Notes: generated from the letters alone by a model not told the origin. Counted from the stretch's first letter, positions 1 to 9,296 are shown. The stretch: DNA of 13,853 nucleotides from Melampsora larici-populina 98AG31 (GCF_000204055.1 NW_006768965.1:2165-16017); one strand, 5' to 3'. Made by a program: numbers and translations.

Positions 1-2
1 AA

Positions 3-1718
3 CATAGCGAGATACGTCATGATCACCAAGACCAATCTGAATCTTCAAGTTTCAAAAAAGAAAAGAAATCGAAAGGAGAAAAGAAATCGAAAAAAGAAAA
101 GAAGAAAAAAGATAAGACAGCAAAACGTAAATCTCCCGAACAAAGTGGATCGGGTAAGCGTCAGAAACGCAAAGTATCTGAAGGGCCGAAGGTAAGTCTT
201 CTGGACCTCATATTTATGTAGTGGTCAGGCTTGAAGTAACCATCTTTTTCACCGCTTGGCACAGAGTCCACTTCAACCTGAATGGCCCATGAGCCCCGCC
301 CCAGGGCTTGGTTCATCCACTCCGCCAGACGATCTTGAGCCACGCCGAAATCTCAGGGTCAAGGCAAACTACAAATCGATGGCCGAGCCTGTTACGAGCG
401 AAGAACTTGAAGAACTTGAAGAGTCGATAATAAGAGAAGTTCGTATTTGGGTTGGGTATGAGATCTGGCAGGAAAGAGAACAAAAAGAGAAGAGGGCGCC
501 TTCAACATCAAAGCATGTTCAAAACAAACTGACGTATAAGAAGGTCACCAGCACACCTAAAGGTGTCAAGTATTCCCATTCATTTCTAATCGATCCTTTC
601 AACACCAGTCCAGAAGAGTTCAAAACTCGGGGAATGATTGAGGTCAACCGATACGTCCAGGATCTGTCACTCTACCTAACCGATCCCGACCCACCCAAAG
701 AACTGTCCTGGATTGCGACTGAACAAACACCAACACGAGCCGGACCTTTTTACAATATTGATGAGGAAGATGAATGGAGTACTTTTATTCAGATTATTCA
801 AGATCTTGGACCAACTCACTTTGTCAATCTTCTCTTGAAGATGGCAGACCCTTCACGTATACAACAAGCCCGACAGGAGATCGAATCTCAAGAAGCTTCT
901 ATGAGAGCCTACAAGATACGAAAGATAAACAAATCAGCAAATCAATCTAGAGACAAAATTGAACTCCCAGTCCCTGGTTCAGCAAACAAGCATTCTTCAC
1001 TTGTAGAAAAAATCTTGACCTATTACCGAAAAGGTGATAATTCCATCTGCTATGATCCAGACAATAGCAAAAATTATTTTTGAGTCACCAGTTCCAGGGC
1101 AAGAACATGGGCTGACATCATAGTGAGTAACTCGCTTTACATGTCATTTGATCCTGAACCAAATCAGGAAACTGATGTATTTGCTTTCCCCAGATTCAAG
1201 ATCAGCGATCTGGTCGGTTCGATGTCACACTGAAAAGTCCACCAAAAACAATTGACTTTCGATTCCATCCTAATGGCATCTCACCATTGGATAGGGTCAG
1301 GATGGTGAAAGAGCAAGACTTGCTAGTACAACCAAATCCTCCACTTGTAGTTGCACCTATAGCTGCAGCTGCAGCTTGTATTCCGGCTCCGACAACCTCA
1401 CAGTTAGAACCTAGTTTGATTTCAGACATGGACGAGCGTCTCTTTATGAGCTCTTACTGCGGAACATTCGAAGATTTCTTATCCTTTGCACGCATCAAGC
1501 CTAACGACATAGAAACTCGAAACAAGCTGGAGATTATGGCTTTTGATCATTGGACTGATCTCCGAGAAAACGAAGCAGAAGGATTCGGCTTAGATGCTTT
1601 AATCAAACAAGGATTCTTACCTGCAACTGCCAGAAAACTGATCTCAGGAGCTCAGAGATTTGGGATTCGAGTGAGAGAATCAATTCAACAAGGTTTCTTC
1701 CAACCCATCCAGATTTGA
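3..1718 (+). CDS. Hypothetical multi-exon protein, 5'-partial; Lys-rich N-terminal part, possible SAM-like C-terminus
   Basis: I do not recognise this gene. The inferred exons are 3-191, 265-1033, 1085-1122 and 1194-1718, all in one frame, giving about 506 residues; the start lies left of the window, as exon 1 is open to the edge and has no Met. Intron 192-264 (GTAAGT...CACAG) and intron 1123-1193 (GTGAGT...TTCCCCAG) are well supported because each keeps the frame. Intron 1034-1084 is weaker and is discussed separately. Residues 15-55 are Lys/Arg/Ser-rich (KKEKKSKGEKK, GKRQKRK), like a nuclear or nucleolar localisation tract. A Glu-rich helix follows (EELEELEESI), then a mixed region and a short Ala run (IAAAAAC). 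The last ~80 residues (FEDFLSFARI, FDHWTDL, GFLPATARKL) have the helical spacing of SAM-like domains; that is a resemblance, not an identification. The stop is TGA at 1716-1718. It could be a lineage-expanded nuclear protein family or a transposon-associated gene. Confidence 0.65.
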
Positions 1719-2179
1719 TCGAAGTTAACCAAATTTAATCCCCTTCTTTCAAATCCTGCTCTCAGGAATCTCAGCAAAGGTGGCCAGATCTTGTGATCTC
1801 TTCTCGTGACATCCTGGACACCTCATTTAAATATTTTACTCTGTTGTTATGTACTCTCATAATCGATTATTATGTCCAATATGTATTGTACTTTGCAATA
1901 TAAACTTGTGTTTGTTTTGTACTCAATGAATTGAATTGATTCAAACGTGAATTTTTGATATTTATTTCGAGAGTAATACTAGAGAAATCTTTTCAGGCCA
2001 CAGTAGACTCACAACTTGGTTTAGTACTAAGAAAAAAATTGAAGTTAAAAAACTATAGACCTTTTTTAAAACTTAGTGATAAGAAAAACAATAAAAGATG
2101 AAAAAATCATAGTTGTTTTTTAAAAGCTATTCTATGTCTGATTAGAAGTATTACATATTTGATACACAAGTTCAGATAG
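1719..2179. other. AT-rich intergenic stretch between convergent genes
   Basis: This holds the 3' flanks of two convergent genes. AT-rich text from about 1840, including AATATAAAC near 1897, may contain the polyadenylation site of the left gene. Positions 2045-2135 contain an imperfect inverted repeat (TTAAAAAACTATAG against CATAGTTGTTTTTTAA) that could be part of the 3' end of the neighbouring transposon. I see no coding or RNA gene. Confidence 0.5.
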
Positions 2180-3321
2180 CTACAAGTAAACTGAGCCCTC
2201 ATATAGGCTCCTAATCAACTTCGGTGTGATCACATCTTCAGTGGTCATGTAAACAATCTCTTCTTCTTCTTCAGACGTAAAATCTCCAATCAGGGCTCGA
2301 GTTCGACGCAAACGACTCTTGACCACTGAAAAAACTTTCTCAATCGGATTAAAGTCAGGGCTGTATGGGGCGAGGTATAACAATCGCACACCGAACCGTT
2401 CGCAAAGATTGTCGATTTCCCCGCCATGATGGACAGGAGCGTTATCGAGTACTAGACAGGAATTGACTTCGGGCCATGGGTTCATCATTGGTAGCTAGTG
2501 ATGTGTGATGAAGGGCAATATGTATGGAAATCAGTTAGTGTCCAAGATTGAGAAAAGAGAAAGATGACTTTTTGTGATGTACTTACCAGATATTCTTCAA
2601 GGTATGTTTCAAAGTCTAATTGCTTGAAAGATCCCTCTTTGACTTGAAGAGAAAGCAAACCATCTAGAGAAATAGCTGGCAGGACAGTGAATTGTTTAGA
2701 GTTGGTAGGTCTTCGGAGCCGCTCAGTCTGTTGACCCCGATTAGCTCGAGCGTACTTACGGTAGAGCCTTCGTTTGGCTATGGCACTTTTGTCTATCAAA
2801 AATCAGAGTATCATCAGTTTTATGGAATGAGAGTGAGATGGAAAAAGAAAAAACTCACCGAGGAACACAAGACAATCTGGATTTATTCCACCAACTTCGT
2901 AAAGATATTCACCTCGACGTATCGGTGATTGATTTGGATGTACCGTTCTTGCAACTTTACGAGTAAGGACCAGCCGGTCTCGAATCTTGATCGCAAGAGT
3001 CGAAATTGAAATTGGAGTTTCGGTTCGAGCTTGAAGACGCTCAGCAATCTCATCAAGGTATAAAGTCGGGTCGTCTTCGAGCATCTCTTTGATGAATGCT
3101 CGTTGCCCCGCTGAAAGAATAGTCGGAGCACCTCGGGTTTTGTAGAACTGAGGATTGGCGAGTACAGAGTTTGTGGTGAGATACAGTTGTGTCCATCTCC
3201 CCAAAGACTGACGCGAGATTTTGATATCAAGTCGGTCATTGATCGAGTTGAGATCTTCTCCTCGAAGCTTGAGGCGTACAGCGATAACTTTGATGTCGGC
3301 CGAGTACTTGACAAAAACCAT
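2180..3321 (-). CDS. Tc1/mariner/IS630-type (DDE_3) transposase, three exons, apparently intact
   Basis: This predicts a cut-and-paste transposase of the Tc1/mariner-IS630 superfamily. Exons on the minus strand are 3321-2859, 2792-2587 and 2494-2180, total 984 nt, 327 residues. Intron 2858-2793 is GTGAGT...TGATAG (66 nt) and intron 2586-2495 is GTAAGT...CACTAG with CTAACTGAT inside (92 nt); both keep the frame. The start is the ATG at 3321 (MVFVKYSADIKV), because a helix-turn-helix region follows directly; the in-frame ATG at 3396 gives a less protein-like extension. Residues ~7-110 are DNA-binding (SRQSLGRW; RGAPTILSAGQRAFI). Catalytic residues are D155 in VFLDKSAI (codon split by intron 1), D240 in LVLDNAPVHH and E275 in APYSPDFNPIE, with 34 residues between the last two (DD34E). 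No nonsense or frameshift is seen, so the protein could be active. No convincing terminal inverted repeats were found, so the element limits are unknown. Confidence 0.9.
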
Positions 3322-3399
3322 CAGAAAGATGAAGGAAGAGTTCGAAGGGACGAAAGAAGGGTGAGAGTCGAAGGGTCTAGAGTCGAGGTTGATCATCCA

Positions 3400-3483
3400 A
3401 AGTTGATGAGGTTCCCAAGTCTAACCGAGCTGGGATCCTCAAGTTTAATGAGGTTCTCAATATTCTAACCGAATGAGATCCTC
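3400..3483. repeat. Two-copy tandem repeat (41 + 43 bp) upstream of the transposase
   Basis: Unit 1 (3400-3440) and unit 2 (3441-3483) are imperfect copies sharing ATGAGGTTC, CTAACCGA and GATCCTC at matching places. They lie just upstream of the transposase start and read into its 5' flank on the minus strand. They may be 5' UTR/promoter or subterminal transposon sequence; the function is unknown. Confidence 0.7.
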
Positions 3484-3584
3484 AACCTTTGGTAGTCGGA
3501 TGCGGAAGTGATCGATGGTGGTAGGTCGGGATCAAATGAGGAGAAAGGGCTAGAATCGAGAAGGGTGAGAGGTTGACAGCGTCA

Positions 3585-3651
3585 GCTGACCCCGCGTGTG
3601 TAAAAAAGAGTTGCTGACCCCGCGGGGCACCCGACCCGCGGCGTCGCCGCG
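3585..3651. promoter_or_regulatory. GC-rich patch with direct repeats and palindromes
   Basis: GCTGACCCCGCG occurs twice as a direct repeat (3585-3596 and 3613-3624, 28 bp apart). The second overlaps the palindrome CCCCGCGGGG (3618-3627). A further inverted repeat, CGCGGCG-T-CGCCGCG, occupies 3637-3651. The patch stands out sharply from the AT-rich surroundings. It lies ~265-330 bp upstream of the transposase ATG, with a TATAA-like sequence on the minus strand at about 3681-3687. It could be a protein-binding cluster for transcription or for transposase binding; both are inference. Confidence 0.45.
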
Positions 3652-4812
3652 AGAAGGATTGTGTGCGACCATCACCATGCTTATAAAGGAAACTCACTGT
3701 AGAAAAGAAGTGCGCTCCATAAAATATTCATTTTTCTTCGATAGTCGCAGTGTACTATGAGATAAGAGCTGTGGAACAAAAAATCAGTGCTAAAAAGTGA
3801 TTTCGAAGCATTTTTGTAAAAGCAAATACAAAAACACAACAGGACAAAAACAAAATCAACCGTCCAAGCTTTCTAGGAACGGCTGTAAGTATCTTGAAAC
3901 TTAATCTGCTCAAATTAACCTTAATTTGAGTTTTGTCTTTGTGATCTTAACATAAAACCTGTACAGCACTTAATTTGACACGTGACCGATTGGTTCTTGG
4001 TCAACCCTAAAAAAGAATGAAATGTCATTGAAAAGCAGTGATGTCATGAGCTTCCCAAAGCTGATCTTGTGATGGGTTTTAAGTTTTGGTAATTGAAGGT
4101 TTACATGATTCTCACCTTTCATCACTTGATACTATACTATATTTTTGATCAAGTTTTCTTCCTAGGAATGATCTTGGCAAGAAAACAATGGACAGGGTAA
4201 ATCAAGGAGATAGCTTTCTTGCTCCTGACCCAATTACTCAACTCCTGACTCAATAATCTTCTTTCTTGATACATGTGGCTACTATCTACCTCCTCGAGTA
4301 TTCTAGAGAAACATCCATACAAAGTCTTTTTCTTTGCCAAACCAGAGACTCCCTGTCATGGTCATTCTGGAATTTGCTCCCTGGCATACTTGAACCACAT
4401 GAGCGTATGGCTTTTGGGAGGTAGACCCCCAAAAGACAGTCGGTACAGCTCGGTACTTTTCGGTCAGCAAATCAGTCGCGACCTTCCCGAAACCAAATTG
4501 AACTTCAATCAACAACGCGTGCATGGTTTGAAGAATTTATCAACATACAATTCTACAATACTACAAGAAGGAAAGAATAGATCTTAATCAACCACATTAT
4601 CTGACGCTGAATGAATCAAATAAGTTAAAGGCTAGAACATTAACTATGAGTGTTGTCATCAGGTTCAATAACTGACTCAAAGGAAATTCAATCAAATAGA
4701 GATTAGCGAATATTGACCTCAAGACAAGACGACAGGAACAGACGAGTGAACACGGTGAAATATTTGAATAGGAAACATCTTGATTGAAATCACAAGAAGC
4801 GTGGATCTCGCG
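3652..4812. other. Intergenic region upstream of the LRR gene
   Basis: No credible gene is seen. It contains a 22-bp palindrome at 3909-3930, an E-box CACGTG at 3979-3984 followed by ATTGG (inverted CCAAT) at about 3989-3993, and an 8-bp perfect inverted repeat CTTTTGGG/CCCAAAAG at 4411-4435. Short open frames on both strands between 4149 and 4587 overlap each other and show no known motif. The right end should hold the promoter and 5' UTR of the LRR gene; an in-frame TGA at 4765 limits how far upstream its coding frame can reach without an intron. Confidence 0.5.
3909..3930. repeat. 22-bp near-perfect palindrome
   Basis: CTCAAATTAA - CC - TTAATTTGAG forms a perfect 10-bp inverted repeat with a 2-bp centre. 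It stands alone in AT-rich intergenic DNA; the function is unknown. Confidence 0.6.
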
Positions 4813-7800
4813 ATGGAGGTTGAAATGGTGATCGAAGAAGCAAGTATTGAAGATGCGACGAAGGCTGATCCAATGTCGAATGGACATGAAGGAAAAGATG
4901 TTGGTCAAGAACTCAGGATGATGGATCAGATGGACTCAGCATCACACTCAATTCAACCTCAAACACCGAATCAAGGACAAGACTTCACTCACAAACCAAG
5001 TCAAGAAGTTGAAGATACACCAACTAAACCAAAACAAACACCCATCAATCAAATCAAATCAAGATTACCAATTCCAACTTCAAGATCGAATTCAAAACCA
5101 AAACCAACACCATCACCATCCAGCATTTCATTTCCAAGTTATACTCTAAAGAACAATCATATCAAAACTACACCTTTGAATCTAATCACACAACCCTCAT
5201 CTTTCCCTAAATCACCTAGATCACCTGCACCTACTAGTAAGACTCCCCTCACAAGTAGAACACCTAATTTATCTATCAGATCGAATGTAAGTAATTTGAC
5301 CAGATCACCAAGATCACCTGTACCTCCTCGAACGCCTAATCTATCTAACAAATCAACGACCAGCAATCTATCCAAAACATGTCTTACACCTACCAAACTA
5401 GCATCATCATCATCCTCATCATCAAGAACTACACCATCAAATCATCAACTGAAAAGACCCAAATCAATTCATAATATGGTGAATGAAACCCATCGATTCA
5501 CGCATGGACAAATACCAGATGATTTACCTACACCGGTTCGATCGACTACTTCGATGACGAATCGATCTGCATCTAAAGCTACCCCTTCGAAACCTACTCA
5601 ATCTATACGTGAGATGTTGGCAGAAGCAAGAAAACAAAAACAAAAATCACCTTCGAAAGATCATTTAAGTCCTCAATGGGGGTTTCAATCCATTCACAAA
5701 TTAATTCAAAAAGCACATAGAACAGGTGAGTTTGGATATATATGATATGAAAAATCAAGACTTGGTTTTTTTGTTAGTTTTTTTGAAAAAACTGACCTTC
5801 TTTTGAGTTTAGGGAGATTGAATTTAGGTTCTAGAATGATGAATGAAATACCAATGAGAGTATATAAAGATTTGATTCCATCACATTCGATTTTTCATCC
5901 TTCTAATCTTACACCTACTAAACTTAAACTTCAAGCTAAAAAGAAAGAAGATGATGATGAAAAGGATGAAAAAGATGAATTAGAAGAGGAAGAGGAAAAA
6001 GATGAACTAGAAGAGGCAGAAGAAGAAGAAGTGAAATGGTATGAGAAAGTTGATCTGACGTATCTAAATGTTGCTTTGAATGAGATCAGTGAATTGGATT
6101 ATGAGCTCGGAGGGTTTGATTGTTTAGAACATCTTGATGTAACGTTTTTGCTTTCCTATAAACTCTTGATCACATCAATACATATACTGATCTAATATTG
6201 ACATCTAGGTTCATCATAACCAACTAAGTAGCTTACCGAGCTCGTTTGGACTCTTGATCAATTTAGTTCAATTAAATCTATCATCCAACAAATTTGAGGA
6301 ATTCCCATTACCATTACTTTCATTAGTGAACTTAAAAGAATTGAATTTATCGAATAATTTATTAAAAACACTTTGGAAACCGAATTGGGATAGTTTATTG
6401 AAAAAAACTTTATCTAAAATTGGAAAACCATCGAAATCAAATGAAATGAAGAATTCAACAAATCAAGAAGATCCAAGTAGAAGGATTAGTGAAGTTAGTT
6501 TGATGAATGAAGAAGTTGAATTTTTTGATTTCTTTCCTTCTTCTCCTTCGAAAAGAAAAAAACGAAAAGAAAAAGAAGAAGAAGAAGAAGGATTTCATGA
6601 AAGTTCAAATCCATTTCCATTATTAGAAAAACTTTATTTGAGTTCGAATCGATTTAATTCTAATTCAATCTTTGGTGAAAAAGCCATCAAATTACCTGAT
6701 TCATTAATCGAATTAGATCTTTCTAAAAATCCGTTGAAAGAACCGATTGAGGTTCCGAAGAATTGGACTGAACTTAAGAAATTGAAATTGAGTGGTTGTG
6801 GGTTTAATGATTGTGTGTTTAGATTCGAAGTCGATTCGGAGTATGATCAATTATCAGATATTGAAGATCAAGAAGGAAATGGAACCCAAAAAGGATTATT
6901 GTTTGAGAATCTAGAGGAATTAGATTTATCTAATAATGGGATCGATTCACTTGGTCCGCTAGAAGGCTTTTTCAAACAATATTGTTATCAGAAAAGATTA
7001 CAGTATGTTGGATTACCGAATGGGATTGAAAATCTTCAAGGCGGATCTGAAGAGGTTTTAAAGGTTTTGGTTCATGAGAATTTTTTAAGGAATGAGAGTA
7101 GAAGAAGGAAGGCTATGAAAAGTGCTGTGGCCTCCGCACCAGCTGCACCACTTACCACGGACACAACAACCAAAACAACGAGTACAGGAGCTAAGAAGGA
7201 GTTTGATACTATTGTAGAAGCCGTTGAGAATCTCTCACTTGATACTGCTCAGTCCACAAAACCATCAGAGCCAACAAAAAGAGTCACACCTTCAAGATAT
7301 GATCAGATTAAAGCAATGATAGAAAATGGTTATCATTCAGAAACTTTAACACTTGATTTACATGCACAACATATTCAAGATTCGGATATTAGAGAAGACA
7401 TGATTGAAACAATTGAAAAGAATCTAGTTCAAACTTTAAATCTATCACAAAACCTTTTAAACCGAATCCCATTAGAATGGATCTCTTTATCAAGTAGAAT
7501 CACAAGTTTAAATGTATCTAGGAATAGATTAAGTCATCAAGATTTAGAAGTCGTAAAGGATTCGTTGAATGGATTGATGGAATTAAACCTTTCTGGAAAT
7601 TGTTTTGAAGTTGGTAAAGAACTGTTCGAATGGATTTCAAAGGGATGTAAAAATTTAAAGAAATTGGATTTAAGTTATAATGTTTTGAAAGATGAAGAAG
7701 GGATTGAAAAGTTATGGTTTTTGGAAGAGATCGATTTGAGAGGAAATCTGATTGAAGAATTGATCGGGTTAGTGAAGATTGGAAACCGATTAAAGGAATT

Positions 7801-8146
7801 AAAAGATCAGGAAGAAGAAGATGATGATGAGAAAGAAGAATGTGATGATGAACTTGATGAGTTTGTAAGGGATTATAAATGGAAGTGTATTGATTTACGT
7901 GATAATCATATTGTTAAGGTATGAATTTTGATTTCGTCATCACTGCTTCATTTATCTTCTTATAAAGTTTTCATCCTGATGATATCTGATTGGATTTTTC
8001 TCTAGTTGGAACCTTCTTTAGGATTTCTATCGATTGATGATCTATTTGTTTCTGGTAATCGGTTTAGAGTTCCATTAAGAAAAGTTTATGAAGGATCAGA
8101 TGGAAGTAAAAACTTATTAAAATGGTTAAGGTCTCGTTATGTTTAA
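4813..8146 (+). CDS. Leucine-rich-repeat protein with Ser/Thr-Pro-rich N-terminus (LRRC40-like family), four exons
   Basis: This is probably a cytoplasmic or nuclear scaffold protein; LRR domains bind proteins, and the partner is unknown. Exons are 4813-5725, 5813-6138, 6209-7918 and 8006-8146 (3090 nt, 1029 residues, stop TAA). Introns are GTGAGT...GTTTAG (87 nt, with CTGAC), GTAACG...ATCTAG (70 nt) and GTATGA...TCTCTAG (87 nt); all keep the frame. The ATG at 4813 is the first after an in-frame TGA at 4765 and has G at -3 and +4. Residues 1-300 are disordered and Ser/Thr-Pro rich, with SRLPIPTSRS and two SPRSP repeats. Then come a conserved-looking TGRLNLGSR lead-in (~304-312), an acidic tract (~347-377), and LRRs at ~384-468, ~550-665 and ~795-1005 (LVQLNLSSNKF, LEELDLSNNGI, LMELNLSGNCF), with charged or low-complexity inserts between. 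The tail FRVPLRKVYEG...LLKWLRSRYV resembles the end of LRRC40-type and fungal LRR proteins. There is no signal peptide or membrane segment, and it looks functional. Confidence 0.9.
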
Positions 8147-8738
8147 TCATCATCCCAAACATATAAAAAACTAATTATTGTAGTATATAAAAGAAAGAGA
8201 CAAAAAAATGAAATTGAAGTAATAACTTTTTGTTTTGTTTTGGGGAAGTGAATGGTGGCTTGGAAGGAATGGGGTTTGATGAAAAAGATTGTTTGTATGA
8301 TTCTTTATCCTTTGATTTTTTGGATTTGTAGAAAGATTCGAAGATAGATGACAATTAAATTTGGAATTGAAATCTTCTTAGTGTTCAAGAGATCTTTTGA
8401 AGTTTGATTATGAAACTTTTGATCTTGGATGATGTACAATTAGAGATCTTAGTGGAGTTCAAGTTGGCCCAAACATGTCTGAAGATTTATTTAACAGCCC
8501 TTCAAAATGGATTGATTTGGAAAAACAAAATGTGAAGCATGTGATTTGATCACATGGAGCTTTCTGATAGTCTTTTTAAAAAATTGAGATTTTTTGATTA
8601 CATGGCATTTTGATGTGGAACAGTCATATTATGGGGAAATCTTTCAGAATCTGACCTGAACCTCTCTATTTGTCCTGTATACATTTCACTGGGATGTAGT
8701 ACAGTTCAAAGTTGATTTAAAGATACAATTCAAAACAT
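8147..8738. other. 3' flank of the LRR gene
   Basis: AT-rich, no credible gene. The LRR 3' UTR and polyadenylation site should lie in the first ~200 bp. An 8-bp inverted repeat, CATGTGAT-TTG-ATCACATG, is at 8538-8556. Near 8700, TACAGTTCAAAG resembles the end of the adjacent MITE (TACAGTCAAACC) and may be a decayed fragment, but this is weak. Confidence 0.45.
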
Positions 8739-8740
8739 TA

Positions 8741-8900
8741 CAGTCAAACCCGCGCAGGTGCATAACCCGTGATAATGCATAGAAAAAATCTTGAATCTTG
8801 ATACTTTTTACTGCCAAATTTGACAACAGAAATGTATAACCCGTCAAAATGCATAGCAAAAGTCTTCCACCCAAATTATGTGTTTGCGCGGGTTTGACTG
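8741..8900. mobile_element. MITE 1: 160-bp Tc1/mariner-type MITE with TA target duplication
   Basis: There are perfect 16-bp terminal inverted repeats, CAGTCAAACCCGCGCA at 8741-8756 and its complement at 8885-8900. TA stands on both sides (8739-8740 and 8901-8902). TA duplication and CAGT ends are typical of Tc1/mariner elements; the short length and lack of coding capacity make it a MITE. Inside are two ~35-bp direct copies, 8758-8792 and 8832-8866, sharing ATAACCCGT, ATGCATAG and TCTT. Its source transposase is not identified. The right TA is also the left TA of MITE 2. Confidence 0.88.
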
Positions 8901-8902
8901 TA

Positions 8903-9064
8903 GCCATGTTCAAACCTAACCTGGTTGATACAAAAACCCAGTACACCCAGTTGTGTTTTTGGTGGTAACTTTGTGTATCTATTGACATCTCTTGACAACT
9001 TCCAGCCAAAAAGTTGACTAGGTATACCAGATTTTTGTATAACCAGGTTAGGTTTGAATATAGC
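8903..9064. mobile_element. MITE 2: 162-bp TA-flanked MITE, adjacent to MITE 1
   Basis: Inverted repeats of ~35 bp (8901-8936 against 9032-9066, counting the TA) share TTCAAACCTAACCTGGTT and differ at two bases and one gap. The TA pairs are 8901-8902 and 9065-9066. It has no coding capacity and its ends differ from MITE 1 apart from a short shared TCAAACC, so it probably belongs to another TA-targeting family. It abuts MITE 1 exactly, sharing one TA. Confidence 0.82.
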
Positions 9065-9176
9065 TATTTTTGGCCTCTAGCAAATAAGGTGAAGCATTTG
9101 AATTTTAACATCAAAAGAACGACTAGTAGAGTACACAGAGACTGTGGAGGTGTCTTTGAAGTCCATTACATATGGG

Positions 9177-9231
9177 GTAAGAGCCAAGAGATGGGAAGCA
9201 GAGGGTAGAGCCAAGAGATAAGAAGCAGAGG
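9177..9231. repeat. Two-copy ~27-bp tandem repeat
   Basis: Two adjacent units (9177-9204 and 9205-9231) share GAGCCAAGAGAT and GAAGCAGAGG, and a third partial GTAGA follows. This is a minisatellite-like duplication with no visible function. Confidence 0.75.
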
Positions 9232-9280
9232 GTAGACCCAATTAGGGATGTGGCCTGCAATCTCAGGGCCGGCTGCACGG

Positions 9281-9296
9281 CCAGGTCCGGACCTGG
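9281..9296. repeat. 16-bp perfect palindrome
   Basis: CCAGGTCCGGACCTGG is perfectly self-complementary, in a locally GC-rich stretch between two MITE zones. The function is unknown. Confidence 0.6.

Noticed and set aside
3482..3697. 71-codon minus-strand frame over the GC-rich patch
   Set aside because: Its peptide is driven by the GC-rich palindromes (Arg runs) and shows no domain; it is more likely transposase upstream DNA.
2000..3701. ACAGT words as terminal repeats of the DDE_3 transposon
   Set aside because: Only a few bases match between the two sides and the left copy lacks a flanking TA; too weak to call element borders.
4149..4587. Overlapping short open frames on both strands (63-104 codons)
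   Set aside because: They conflict with each other, have no known motif and no splice context; the sequence looks like ordinary intergenic DNA.
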